Shown here: one piece after another, positions 27,196 through 34,873 of the stretch
How the letters are laid out: each line of letters begins with the position of its first letter
How positions within the stretch are numbered: position 1 is the first letter of the stretch
DNA from: Bacillus sp. FJAT-27916
Lineage (GTDB): Bacteria > Bacillota > Bacilli > Bacillales > Pradoshiaceae
Direction: 5' to 3'
Assembly (NCBI RefSeq): GCF_001183965.1
Contig: NZ_LFZV01000001.1
Span: 814,373-878,372 of the forward strand
DNA: 64,000 nt
Notes under the pieces: generated by a model
What the model was told of the DNA's origin: nothing
The model's database searches: none
Seen by the model: the letters and a program-made list of their open reading frames with translations, nothing else
Made by a program: the position numbers and the translations under genes

Positions 27196-27528
27196 ATGAA
27201 TCTTTTTACTACATATGAGGCACATAATCCTAAAGAATTATTAGCTGGATTAGAGGAGAAATTTGATTATATACTCATTAAAGGCGACTACTTCAAAGAG
27301 GTCAAAAGGATAATGGATACACATTTAACGGAGAACGAGCGTCTAGGGGTTGAACTAGGTGGAGGTGGTGCCATTACGCTTCTCATTTATGCTTTAGATA
27401 TAGGAAGAGATTTATTCAGCAATGGAGATAAAACAAATAAAAAAATCGACCAAAAGTTAAAATTATATAAAGTGAAAAAGATGACCGATGAAGGATTATT
27501 GTTGAGCTTAAGACAGTTAGATTATTAG
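27196..27528 (+). CDS. Unknown small soluble protein
   Basis: About 110 residues, no recognised family. The N-terminal half is charged and helical (LLAGLEEKFDYILIKGDYFKE begins the core), a glycine-rich hydrophobic stretch (GVELGGGGAITLLIYALDIG) lies at about residues 55-75, and the C-terminus is lysine rich. The glycine stretch could be a short membrane or amphipathic segment. The ATG at 27196 is preferred over one 6 bp upstream since AAAGGGAGA then has normal spacing. It is alone between the antiterminator and the stress-protein gene and is followed by a terminator about 155 bp downstream. Confidence 0.6.
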   Translation: MNLFTTYEAHNPKELLAGLEEKFDYILIKGDYFKEVKRIMDTHLTENERLGVELGGGGAITLLIYALDIGRDLFSNGDKTNKKIDQKLKLYKVKKMTDEGLLLSLRQLDY

Positions 27529-27683
27529 GACGTGTTTTCTGGAACATATACTAATCAGTGCTTATAGATCTTCTATACAGCAGGAACATTTATTAAACTG
27601 TTCAGATGCTTGTGAACGAGCTAGCGGACAGCTGATAACATCTCAACATAATTCTTCTTGTTCCAATCAATTCAACTAACTTT

Positions 27684-27726
27684 TAAGAGCCTTACTGCCT
27701 ATCAGACGTAGTAAGGCTCTTCTTTA
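27684..27726 (+). terminator. Terminator downstream of the unknown gene
   Basis: AAGAGCCTTACT pairs perfectly with AGTAAGGCTCTT over a 14-nt loop; T-rich tail. Confidence 0.8.
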
Positions 27727-27789
27727 TTGTAGGTAATCAGCTCTATTATCGCACTGCTCATTGATCTTGTGCGATGTAATGCCAAATGA

Positions 27790-27835
27790 AAAAGCCGACC
27801 CAAAAGCCCGCTGAATGGGTTTTGGGTCAGCTCGT
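27790..27835 (-). terminator. Terminator of the universal stress protein gene
   Basis: On the minus strand GCTGACCCAAAA pairs with TTTTGGGTCGGC and is followed by TTTTTC, 20-60 bp past the stop of the leftward gene. Confidence 0.8.
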
Positions 27836-27854
27836 GTATGCTGAAATTTTTTGG

Positions 27855-28310
27855 TTATTTGCTGTCTTTTTCATCAGAGCGAACGACAATTACGTCGCAG
27901 CTCGCATAACGGATGATATGCTCAGAAACAGAGCCGATGAAGAAACGTTCGACTGCATTCAGACCTGTAGCACCGCAGACAATCAAATCAATATTATGTT
28001 TCTTCGAAATGTCCTTAGGAATTTTCACCTTAGGAGAACCAAATTCGATGCAAATTTCTACTTTTTCGACGCCTGCATCCAAGGCTGTTTTTTTGTACTC
28101 TTCTAAAAGGTCTTTTGCATATTGCTCAGCACTTTCAGTGATTGAGATACTGTAGGCCTCAACCGCTGCAAAAGTACGATTGTCCACCACATGTGTCAAA
28201 ACAAGTGTGGCATGGTTACGCTTAGCGATGTCGATGGATTTTTTGAATGCCCATTCGGCCTCCTGGGAACCATCAACTGCAACAAGGATATTATTATAGG
28301 ATAACGCCAT
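27855..28310 (-). CDS. Universal stress protein, UspA family
   Basis: A 151-residue ATP-binding-type Usp protein. The beginning NILVAVDGSQEAEWAF forms the first strand and nucleotide contact, and the phosphate-binding G-2x-G-9x-G-S pattern is intact in GATGLNAVERFFIGS followed by SEHIIRYASCDVIVV. Such proteins are induced by stress or starvation, with poorly defined molecular roles. An AAAGGAGG site precedes the ATG, and a TATAAT lies about 25 bp further upstream. Confidence 0.92.
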   Translation of the reverse strand: MALSYNNILVAVDGSQEAEWAFKKSIDIAKRNHATLVLTHVVDNRTFAAVEAYSISITESAEQYAKDLLEEYKKTALDAGVEKVEICIEFGSPKVKIPKDISKKHNIDLIVCGATGLNAVERFFIGSVSEHIIRYASCDVIVVRSDEKDSK

Positions 28311-29038
28311 ATTAATCTCCTCCTTTTATTATATATCTATTATACTATAAAACATTTCGAATAGTGGCAATATTATATGGAAATATAGTGAACATTACAT
28401 TAAGTTATGGAATTTTAGATGGTTTTGTCATAAGAACACAGATGAAGAACCTTGATGAGTCACTGAGAGTTTTATGTTTTAACCAAATCTTTGATAGATG
28501 AAGAATGAGAAAGGCGGGACAAAGTGTAGGAATGATGCAAAGGGTTAATATTATATTTAAATATTAACAAAACACATGATTTAATTCGTCCCTGTTAGAA
28601 CTTTTCATAGGATCAAATTTCTCTAGATAGTGAACCGTAAATTTTTTGACTCCGTTTATTTCGAGTTTGATATTTTGTAAGTTCTAGAAATAAGCTTTAA
28701 TGAGGAGAGGTTATGTAGATTGAATCAATTAAGGTTTGCAATTAAATGAAACGATAAAAGCCAGTCACTATGTGATTGGCTTTTATTGTTTTTTATAATA
28801 ATTCATCTTAAAATTGTGCTTTTTTGATTTGTTAGTATAGTAGCACCCTCTTCAGGTTTGTAACCAAAGGTTTAAATTTATATTAAAATATTTATTTGGA
28901 GATTTTTTTATTTTATAAATTGACTTTTAAAGCAATTGTTAATTAACATTTAAATATATTGAAATAATTTAGAATATTATTTCTCCTCAATGATGGTTGA
29001 GGCAATAAGGACAAATAGCTGATAAAGGAGACTGTAGA
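28311..29038. other. Long intergenic stretch upstream of the adhesin gene
   Basis: Over 700 AT-rich bp. It holds the leftward promoter of the stress-protein gene, a candidate short transcription unit (28646-28796), a possible adhesin promoter (TTGACT at 28920-28925, TAACAT at 28944-28949, 18 nt apart) and a small hairpin CCTCAA/TTGAGG at 28985-29002. No c-di-GMP riboswitch sequence was recognised. Confidence 0.5.
28646..28796 (+). ncRNA. Candidate short transcript with promoter and terminator
   Basis: TTGACT (28646-28651) and GATATT (28669-28674) are 17 nt apart. About 80 bp downstream a 13-bp hairpin (AAAAGCCAGTCAC with GTGATTGGCTTTT) followed by T residues would end transcription, giving an RNA near 110 nt. 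It contains GAGGAGAGG followed by ATGTAG and, 9 nt after the purine run, a TTG frame of only nine codons. No upstream rightward gene explains the terminator. Confidence 0.35.
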
Positions 29039-31966
29039 ATGAAGAAGTTTTTAATCTATTCAATTATTTTATCTTTTTTCATCTCTTGGCTACCTATCTC
29101 CACTAAACAAGCTACAGCAGCGAGTTTGGCAGATTTAGGAGTTGCTAAAGACTTTAATATTTTTGTCTTCAATAACCATACGCACCAAAGTTCCGATTCA
29201 GAAGGAAGAGTAGCTGTGGGGAATGAAGCGAAGTATAGCAATTATAGTATAGGGAGCAGCAATCAATTAGTAGAATCGAAAGATCGGTATGATTTAATTG
29301 TTGGTAAAAAGTTAAGTGCCACAGGAGGTTCCAATTTCAAAGGAAATACAGCCATTGGTACGGATGGTGTTGTAGTAGAGTATACAATGACCAATAACAA
29401 TAGAGTAGAAGGAAATCCTTTTAAAGAAGATGTAATTGATTTTAATTCGGTTTATAACGATTTAAAGTATAAATCACAGAAATGGTCACAGCTAACCTCT
29501 AACGGAGAGGTTGAAAAAGTAAATACCACCCTGACTTTAACAGGTCATGACAATGATTTAAATATCTTTGAACTAACAACAGAACAACTTTCTTACGGGG
29601 AATTATGGGGGCTTAACCTAGTAGTTCCTGAATCTTCAACTGTTTTAATCAATGTAAAAGGAAGTAGTCTGAAAATGGGGGATTACTCCATATTTTTAAA
29701 TGGTCAGACTGCACCATCCTCAGCTGGTAGTAGGATATTATGGAATTTCACAGAGTTGCAAGAGTTACAACTTCAAGGTTTCTCAATGATTGGTGCTATA
29801 CTGGCCCCGGATGCTACCTTTACACCTAGCGGAAGTGGTCAAATTAATGGTAATTTAATTGTTAAAGATTTCATCAATTCAATGAATGGCGGCTTTGAAT
29901 TACACAATTATCTTTTTAATGCCAAACTTCCTTTAGAAGATACTCAAACAAACTTTGGTTCCATAGAAATCACAAAAATAGATGCGGATACAAAAGAAAA
30001 ATTAGCAGGAGCGGAATTCACGCTTTCACAAGATGGAAAAGTCATCAAAACCGGTACGACAAATGAAAAAGGAATCCTGAAATTTGAGGACCTGCCATTT
30101 GGTACTTACGAATTGAAAGAGACAAAAGCCCCAGAAGGCTATGAGGCAAATGGTGAAGTCAAAACTATCACTATTGGCGAGGGTGAAAATCAGCACATCC
30201 AGATTACGTTCGAGGATAAAGCAGTAACACCAGAAGTGAAGACTGGCTCGATAGAAATCACCAAAATCGATAAAGATACAAAAGAAAAGCTGGCCGGGGC
30301 TGAATTCACGCTTTTACAAGACGGAAAAGTCATCAAAACCGGTACGACAAATGAAAAAGGAATCCTGAAATTCGAGGACCTGCCGTTTGGTACCTACGAA
30401 TTGAAAGAAACAAAGGCACCGGAAGGTTATGAGACTAATAATGAAGTTAAGTCTATCACAATTGGTGAGGGTGAAAGCCAACTCATTCAAATCACTTTCG
30501 AGGATAAAGCAGTAACACCAAAACCAGAAGTGAAGACTGGCTCGATAGAAATCACTAAAATCGATAAAGATACGCAAGAAAAACTAGCAGGAGCGGAATT
30601 CACACTTTCACAAAATGGAAAAGTCATCAAAACCGGCGTGACAGATGAAAATGGTATCGTGAAATTCGAGGACCTGCCATTTGGTACTTACGAATTGAAA
30701 GAAACAAAGGCACCGGAAGGTTATGAAGCAAATAATGAAGTCAAAACTATCACTATTGGCGAGGGTGAAAACCAACATATCCAGATCACTTTCGAGGATA
30801 AAGCAGTAACACCAACACCAGAAGAGAAGACTGGCTCCATAGAAATCACAAAAATAGATAAAGATACGCAAGAAAAGCTGGCCGGGGCTGAATTCACACT
30901 TTCACAAGATGGAAAAGTCATCAAAACCGGCGTGACAGATGAAAATGGTATCGTGAAATTCGATGACCTGCCATTTGGTACTTACGAATTGAAAGAAACA
31001 AAGGCACCGGAAGGTTATGAAGCTAATAATGAAGTCAAAACTATCACTATTGGCGAGGGTGAAAACCAACACATCCAGATCACTTTCGAGGATAAAGCAG
31101 TAACACCAACACCAGAAGAGAAGACTGGCTCCATAGAAATCACAAAAATAGATAAAGATACGCAAGAAAAGCTGGCCGGGGCTGAATTCACACTTTCACA
31201 AGATGGAAAAGTCATCAAAACAGGCACGACCAATGAAAAAGGGGTTGTGAAATTTGAAGACCTGCCATTTGGTACTTACGAATTGAAAGAGACAAAAGCC
31301 CCAGAAGGCTATGAGACAAATGGTGAAGTCAAAACTATTACTATTGGCGAGGGTGAAAACCAACATATCCAGATTACGTTCGAGGATAAAGCAGTAACAC
31401 CAGAACCAGAAGAGAAGACTGGCTCCATAGAAATCACCAAAATCGATAAAGATACGCAAGAAAAACTAGCAGGAGCGGAATTCACGCTTTCACAAGATGG
31501 AAAAGTCATCAAAACCGGCGTGACAGATGAAAATGGTATCGTGAAATTCGATGACCTGCCATTTGGTACTTACGAATTGAAAGAAACAAAAGCCCCAGAA
31601 GGCTATGTTCTGCTCAAACAAAACAAGGAAGTCACAATTAATGATGATAATCTATATGTTGAATTGACCTTTGAGAATAAAAAATCAATGGTATCAGAAG
31701 AAACGACTGATTCATCAGAAGATAAAACTGATTCATCAGAAAGTACAACCGAATCATCAGGAGGTAAACCTGATTCATCAAGTAGCCAATCAGGTGATTC
31801 GACGGTTATAAAATCAGATACCAACAATGTTTCTAGTTTCTACGAAAAAATAACTGGTAATCCCAAAACAGGTGATGTTTCATATAGGATATTAACTGCA
31901 TTTGGTATTATGATTATGGCAGCAGTAGGAATATTACTTATGAGACGATTCAAAATGAAAGGGTAA
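29039..31966 (+). CDS. Cell-wall-anchored adhesin: choice-of-anchor A domain plus six SpaA-like repeats
   Basis: A 975-residue surface protein. A signal peptide (1-28, ending ATAA) is followed by a choice-of-anchor A domain (about 30-295: FNIFVFNNH, GRVAVGNEA, GAILAPDATF, GNLIVKDF). Six SpaA/Cna-B-type domains begin at residues 307, 403, 501, 599, 697 and 795, each about 98 long with EITKID, KLAGAEFTL, LPFGTYELKETKAPEGY and ITFEDK; the Lys and Glu expected to form internal isopeptide bonds are in these blocks. A Ser/Thr/Asp-rich spacer leads to the sorting signal NPKTG (941-945), a membrane segment and RRFKMKG. No sortase gene is nearby. GAGACTG and AAAGGAG precede the ATG. Likely role is adhesion or matrix attachment. 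Confidence 0.9.
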   Translation: MKKFLIYSIILSFFISWLPISTKQATAASLADLGVAKDFNIFVFNNHTHQSSDSEGRVAVGNEAKYSNYSIGSSNQLVESKDRYDLIVGKKLSATGGSNFKGNTAIGTDGVVVEYTMTNNNRVEGNPFKEDVIDFNSVYNDLKYKSQKWSQLTSNGEVEKVNTTLTLTGHDNDLNIFELTTEQLSYGELWGLNLVVPESSTVLINVKGSSLKMGDYSIFLNGQTAPSSAGSRILWNFTELQELQLQGFSMIGAILAPDATFTPSGSGQINGNLIVKDFINSMNGGFELHNYLFNAKLPLEDTQTNFGSIEITKIDADTKEKLAGAEFTLSQDGKVIKTGTTNEKGILKFEDLPFGTYELKETKAPEGYEANGEVKTITIGEGENQHIQITFEDKAVTPEVKTGSIEITKIDKDTKEKLAGAEFTLLQDGKVIKTGTTNEKGILKFEDLPFGTYELKETKAPEGYETNNEVKSITIGEGESQLIQITFEDKAVTPKPEVKTGSIEITKIDKDTQEKLAGAEFTLSQNGKVIKTGVTDENGIVKFEDLPFGTYELKETKAPEGYEANNEVKTITIGEGENQHIQITFEDKAVTPTPEEKTGSIEITKIDKDTQEKLAGAEFTLSQDGKVIKTGVTDENGIVKFDDLPFGTYELKETKAPEGYEANNEVKTITIGEGENQHIQITFEDKAVTPTPEEKTGSIEITKIDKDTQEKLAGAEFTLSQDGKVIKTGTTNEKGVVKFEDLPFGTYELKETKAPEGYETNGEVKTITIGEGENQHIQITFEDKAVTPEPEEKTGSIEITKIDKDTQEKLAGAEFTLSQDGKVIKTGVTDENGIVKFDDLPFGTYELKETKAPEGYVLLKQNKEVTINDDNLYVELTFENKKSMVSEETTDSSEDKTDSSESTTESSGGKPDSSSSQSGDSTVIKSDTNNVSSFYEKITGNPKTGDVSYRILTAFGIMIMAAVGILLMRRFKMKG
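29957..31680 (+). repeat. Six tandem in-frame repeats of 288-294 bp in the adhesin gene
   Basis: Repeat starts are 29957, 30245, 30539, 30833, 31127 and 31421, marked by GGCTCSATAGAAATCAC-like sequence. The first unit is 288 bp and the next four 294 bp. The DNA itself, not only the protein, is nearly identical, especially between the units at 30833 and 31127. The last unit diverges in its final third. Such arrays usually vary in copy number between strains. Confidence 0.92.
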
Positions 31967-32078
31967 AATCTCTATTCATATGTGGTGCATCAGAAACAAG
32001 GATAGGATTTCAGTTAGTACTTAATAGAGTTTAAAATTAAGAAATGGATAATGAACAAGATAGAGAATCATTGTAGTT

Positions 32079-32113
32079 AGAGCCAGTCATTATGACTGGC
32101 TCTTTCTTTTTTT
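32079..32113 (+). terminator. Terminator after the adhesin gene
   Basis: AGAGCCAGTCA pairs perfectly with TGACTGGCTCT over a 3-nt loop; a long T-rich tract follows. Sequence resembles the hairpin at 28756-28784 on the other side of the gene. Confidence 0.88.
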
Positions 32114-32226
32114 TTAAAATGTATCTTGAAGACTTATAGGATTTTTGAAGTTTTCCCCTATTTTTTGAATCAATATATAATTTAACGAATTTATAATAAA
32201 GAAAATGAAGAAGGGGATGAATAGCA

Positions 32227-32520
32227 ATGAAATTAGACGATGTAGTTTATATGAATGAGTTAGAAGGCGGACTTCTATTGCACAATGGAAAAAGGTAGTG
32301 GATTAGGAGATAAGGACGAAGAAGAATTTATCCCGTTCGAGGGATATGAAAAAAAGTATGTTCGGATTGATTGAAAACGATTGTTACGAAGAAGGATAAT
32401 CCATGGAATAAGAAATACACAAAGTGGGAAGAACCCTATGAGATATTGCAAGAGAAAAGGGCCTCCAGAATGTTTGGTGGAGAAGAATATGTAGGAGATA
32501 TATCAAAGAGCATAAGATAA
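32227..32520 (+). pseudogene. Frameshifted small gene remnant
   Basis: Behind AAGGGG an ATG at 32227 opens MKLDDVVYMNELEGG and stops at 32296. Reading then continues plausibly in the next frame (32294-32374, GDKDEEEFIPFEGYEKKY) and returns to the first frame from about 32371 to a TAA at 32518 (DNPWNKKYTKWEEPYEIL). The charged, codon-like composition across all three pieces suggests a protein of roughly 96 residues broken by two indels. Sequencing error in the A-rich joints is possible. No family recognised. Confidence 0.4.
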
Positions 32521-32531
32521 AAACCCATTAA

Positions 32532-32560
32532 AAAGCAGGAGGGGAGCCCCTCCGCTTCTT
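32532..32560 (-). terminator. Terminator of the M24 peptidase gene
   Basis: Read leftward, GGAGGGG pairs with CCCCTCC across CT, with outer GC pairs, followed by TTTTT; 15-40 bp past the stop codon. Confidence 0.82.
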
Positions 32561-32571
32561 ACGATTATTCA

Positions 32572-33663
32572 TTAAAGTGTCACTAATTCTTTCGGGAATT
32601 TCGTTAGAATTTCCACACCGTTTTCTGTTACATAAAGGTCATCCTCGATGCGGACGCCGGCTTTATTAGGGACATAGATGCCGGGTTCTATCGTGAATAC
32701 CATGCCTTTTTCCAATTTCAGCTCATTGATCTCAGTCAAGGATGGGTATTCGTGTACGCTGATGCCAAGTCCATGTCCTAGGCGGTGAGGGAAGTAATCC
32801 CCATAGCCCTTTCCACGGATGATATTACGAGCGGTCAAGTCAACTTCCGCACAAGTGACACCTGGGCGGCATGCAGCAACAGCTGCTTTTTGGGCTTCTA
32901 AGACCGTCTCATAAATCTCTCTTTGCTCATCAGAAATTTGACCATAGGCAACCGTACGGGTAATGTCTGAGCAATAGCCATCGACAACAACACCAAGGTC
33001 AAAAAGGACAAGATCCCCTTTTTTCACTTTTGTTTGGCCTGGAACACCATGCGGTGAAGCAGCATTCTCACCTGTTAATACCATCGTTGCAAATGACATC
33101 TCAGAGACGCCTTCTTTTTTCAATTGGTATTCAAGGGCAGCGAGAATTTCCATTTCTGTTTTGCCTTCAGCAATTTCTTCTGTTCCGATTTTTACGGCGT
33201 AATCAGCAAGACGGCAAGCTTCTTTAATGATTGCAAGTTCGCTTTCGCTTTTGACCATTCGTAATTGGCGCATTTTTTCTTCGGCGGATATGTATGAAGG
33301 TTGGCCAAGAATGGCATTGAGCCCCTCTAGGCGCTCCATTGTTAAATGTTCCTTCTCAACCGCGAGCGTTTGAATGGAGACATTGCGTTTTTTCAATACT
33401 TCCTGGATACGTTCCCACGGATTCTGGGTATCCAAAATTCCGACAATTTCATATGACCAGCCTGCTTGTTTCGCGTCAGGAACCTCCATTTGCGGGCAAA
33501 TCAAGATTGGCTCATCTGTCGGGAAGGCAAGAACGGCAAGCAGGCGCTCATGTGGATCGCTGTGAAAGCCGCTTAAATAGAAAACATTCTCGGTAGATGT
33601 GATAAATGCTGCATCAGCTTGTTTTTCCTTTAGCCAATCAGCTAGTAATTTTAAGTTGCTCAT
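32572..33663 (-). CDS. M24 family Xaa-Pro dipeptidase/aminopeptidase
   Basis: A 363-residue cytosolic metallopeptidase that cleaves X-Pro bonds. An N-terminal creatinase-like domain (to about 125, with TSTENVFYLSGF) precedes the pita-bread catalytic domain. Its five metal ligands are recognisable: two aspartates in DLGVVVDGYCSDITRT, His in HRLGHGLGISVHE, and Glu in FTIEPGIY and RIEDDLYV. Both PepQ and aminopeptidase P readings are possible; the length favours PepQ-like. AGGAGGCAG precedes the ATG. It is divergent from ytkL. Confidence 0.9.
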   Translation of the reverse strand: MSNLKLLADWLKEKQADAAFITSTENVFYLSGFHSDPHERLLAVLAFPTDEPILICPQMEVPDAKQAGWSYEIVGILDTQNPWERIQEVLKKRNVSIQTLAVEKEHLTMERLEGLNAILGQPSYISAEEKMRQLRMVKSESELAIIKEACRLADYAVKIGTEEIAEGKTEMEILAALEYQLKKEGVSEMSFATMVLTGENAASPHGVPGQTKVKKGDLVLFDLGVVVDGYCSDITRTVAYGQISDEQREIYETVLEAQKAAVAACRPGVTCAEVDLTARNIIRGKGYGDYFPHRLGHGLGISVHEYPSLTEINELKLEKGMVFTIEPGIYVPNKAGVRIEDDLYVTENGVEILTKFPKELVTL

Positions 33664-33790
33664 TTAAACTGCCTCCTGTACTCTAGTGATATGTATAGTA
33701 GGTTATCAATTAAATCAAAGAAAGTAAATTGTTAGAAAATAAAAAATGCGGGTATTTATATCCAATAGTGAAGAAAAGGAGAGATGAATC

Positions 33791-34468
33791 TTGAAAGTTT
33801 CTTACCATGGCCATTCCGTTGTCAAAATTGAGACAGACAAGCATCAAATCTTAATTGATCCATTTATTACGGGCAATGAGCTGACAGATTTAAAGGTCGA
33901 GGATGTCAGCCCGGACTTCATTTTATTGACACATGGGCATAGTGATCATGTCGGGGATACGATTGAGCTCGCAAAAAAGCATGATGCCCTTGTTATCTGC
34001 AACTTTGAGATGAGTACATATCTAGGTTGGAAGGGCGTGAAAACGCATGGGATGTCCATCGGGGGCGCATATGAATTTGAGTTTGGGCGCGTGAAGCTTA
34101 CTCAAGCCTTCCATGGAACTGGCTTTGAAGAGAACGGTCAAATGATTTATGGCGGTATGCCGGCCGGGATTCTCGTAACGATTGATGGCAAGACGGTCTT
34201 CCATGCCGGGGATACGGGATTATTCTCTGATATGAAGTTGATTGGTGATCGGCATCCAATCGACCTTGCCTTTATTCCGATTGGGGATAATTTCACGATG
34301 GGACCGGAGGATGCGGCGCTTGCAGTTGAATTCCTGCATCCGAAACAGGCCGTTCCGATTCACTATGATACTTTCCCGCCAATTAAGCAGGACCCGCATC
34401 ATTTCGCTGCCCTGTGTGAGAAGGGTGTCGTAAATGTGATGGCTCCTGGGGATTCGGTGGAACTATAA
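33791..34468 (+). CDS. ytkL: Metal-dependent hydrolase YtkL (UPF0173)
   Basis: A 225-residue metallo-beta-lactamase-fold hydrolase of the UPF0173 group. The zinc motif THGHSDH (residues 47-53) is intact and further ligands appear in [23 protein letters not shown] and [10 protein letters not shown]. The start is TTG, preceded by AAAGGAGAG, giving [11 protein letters not shown]. The true substrate of the family is not established. It is followed by its own terminator. Confidence 0.92.
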   Translation: MKVSYHGHSVVKIETDKHQILIDPFITGNELTDLKVEDVSPDFILLTHGHSDHVGDTIELAKKHDALVICNFEMSTYLGWKGVKTHGMSIGGAYEFEFGRVKLTQAFHGTGFEENGQMIYGGMPAGILVTIDGKTVFHAGDTGLFSDMKLIGDRHPIDLAFIPIGDNFTMGPEDAALAVEFLHPKQAVPIHYDTFPPIKQDPHHFAALCEKGVVNVMAPGDSVEL

Positions 34469-34475
34469 GGAACAG

Positions 34476-34522
34476 CAAGAAGCATAGCACCCGGCAAATC
34501 AAGGGAGCCGTGCTTCTTTTTT
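34476..34522 (+). terminator. Terminator after ytkL
   Basis: AGAAGCA pairs with TGCTTCT and encloses CGGC/GCCG; eight T residues follow. Confidence 0.75.
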
Positions 34523-34563
34523 TTGAAATCTCTCATATATTACTCGTATAGGAGGGATTTTCG

Positions 34564-34797
34564 ATGAAGAAAAGGTATGGATTTTGTTTTGTTGCTGCCT
34601 TTGTGATGCTAATGTGGTCATTACCTCATTTAACCTTTGAGGGGACAAGGGAGGAAATTTTATTCTCTGCTGCGTGGATGGCGCTTGCCTTTTGTGTCCT
34701 TGCTGGCAATCTGTCCGGTATTCTGTATGGAAAAGCCGGCAGAAGGGAATCCTCTAAGGCTGCAGGAGCGGCTAAGGTAAGGCAAAAAGGTGTATAA
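34564..34797 (+). CDS. Small two-helix membrane protein, unknown
   Basis: A 77-residue protein with two hydrophobic segments (about residues 6-24 and 34-56) and a basic, alanine-rich tail (GRRESSKAAGAAKVRQK). GGAGGGATTTTCG precedes the ATG. It lies between the terminators of ytkL and its own, just upstream of ytoI. No family recognised. Confidence 0.65.
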   Translation: MKKRYGFCFVAAFVMLMWSLPHLTFEGTREEILFSAAWMALAFCVLAGNLSGILYGKAGRRESSKAAGAAKVRQKGV

Positions 34798-34832
34798 AAA
34801 AAGGGCTGTTTGATAGAATCACCCTTTTCCCA
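34797..34832 (+). terminator. Terminator after the small membrane protein gene
   Basis: AAAAGGG pairs with CCCTTTT around a loop with further weak pairing (CTG..CA); T residues follow directly. Confidence 0.6.
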
Positions 34833-34873
34833 TTATAATGAAGAATAATGGATAACGAAAAAGGGTGAATAGT

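Noticed and set aside
28850..29036. c-di-GMP riboswitch upstream of the adhesin gene
   Set aside because: Adhesins of this kind are sometimes controlled that way, but the conserved class I and class II core sequences were not found.
30314..31512. Repeated leftward open frames of 67-87 codons across the adhesin repeats
   Set aside because: They recur at the repeat period and are antisense shadows of the SpaA-like domains.
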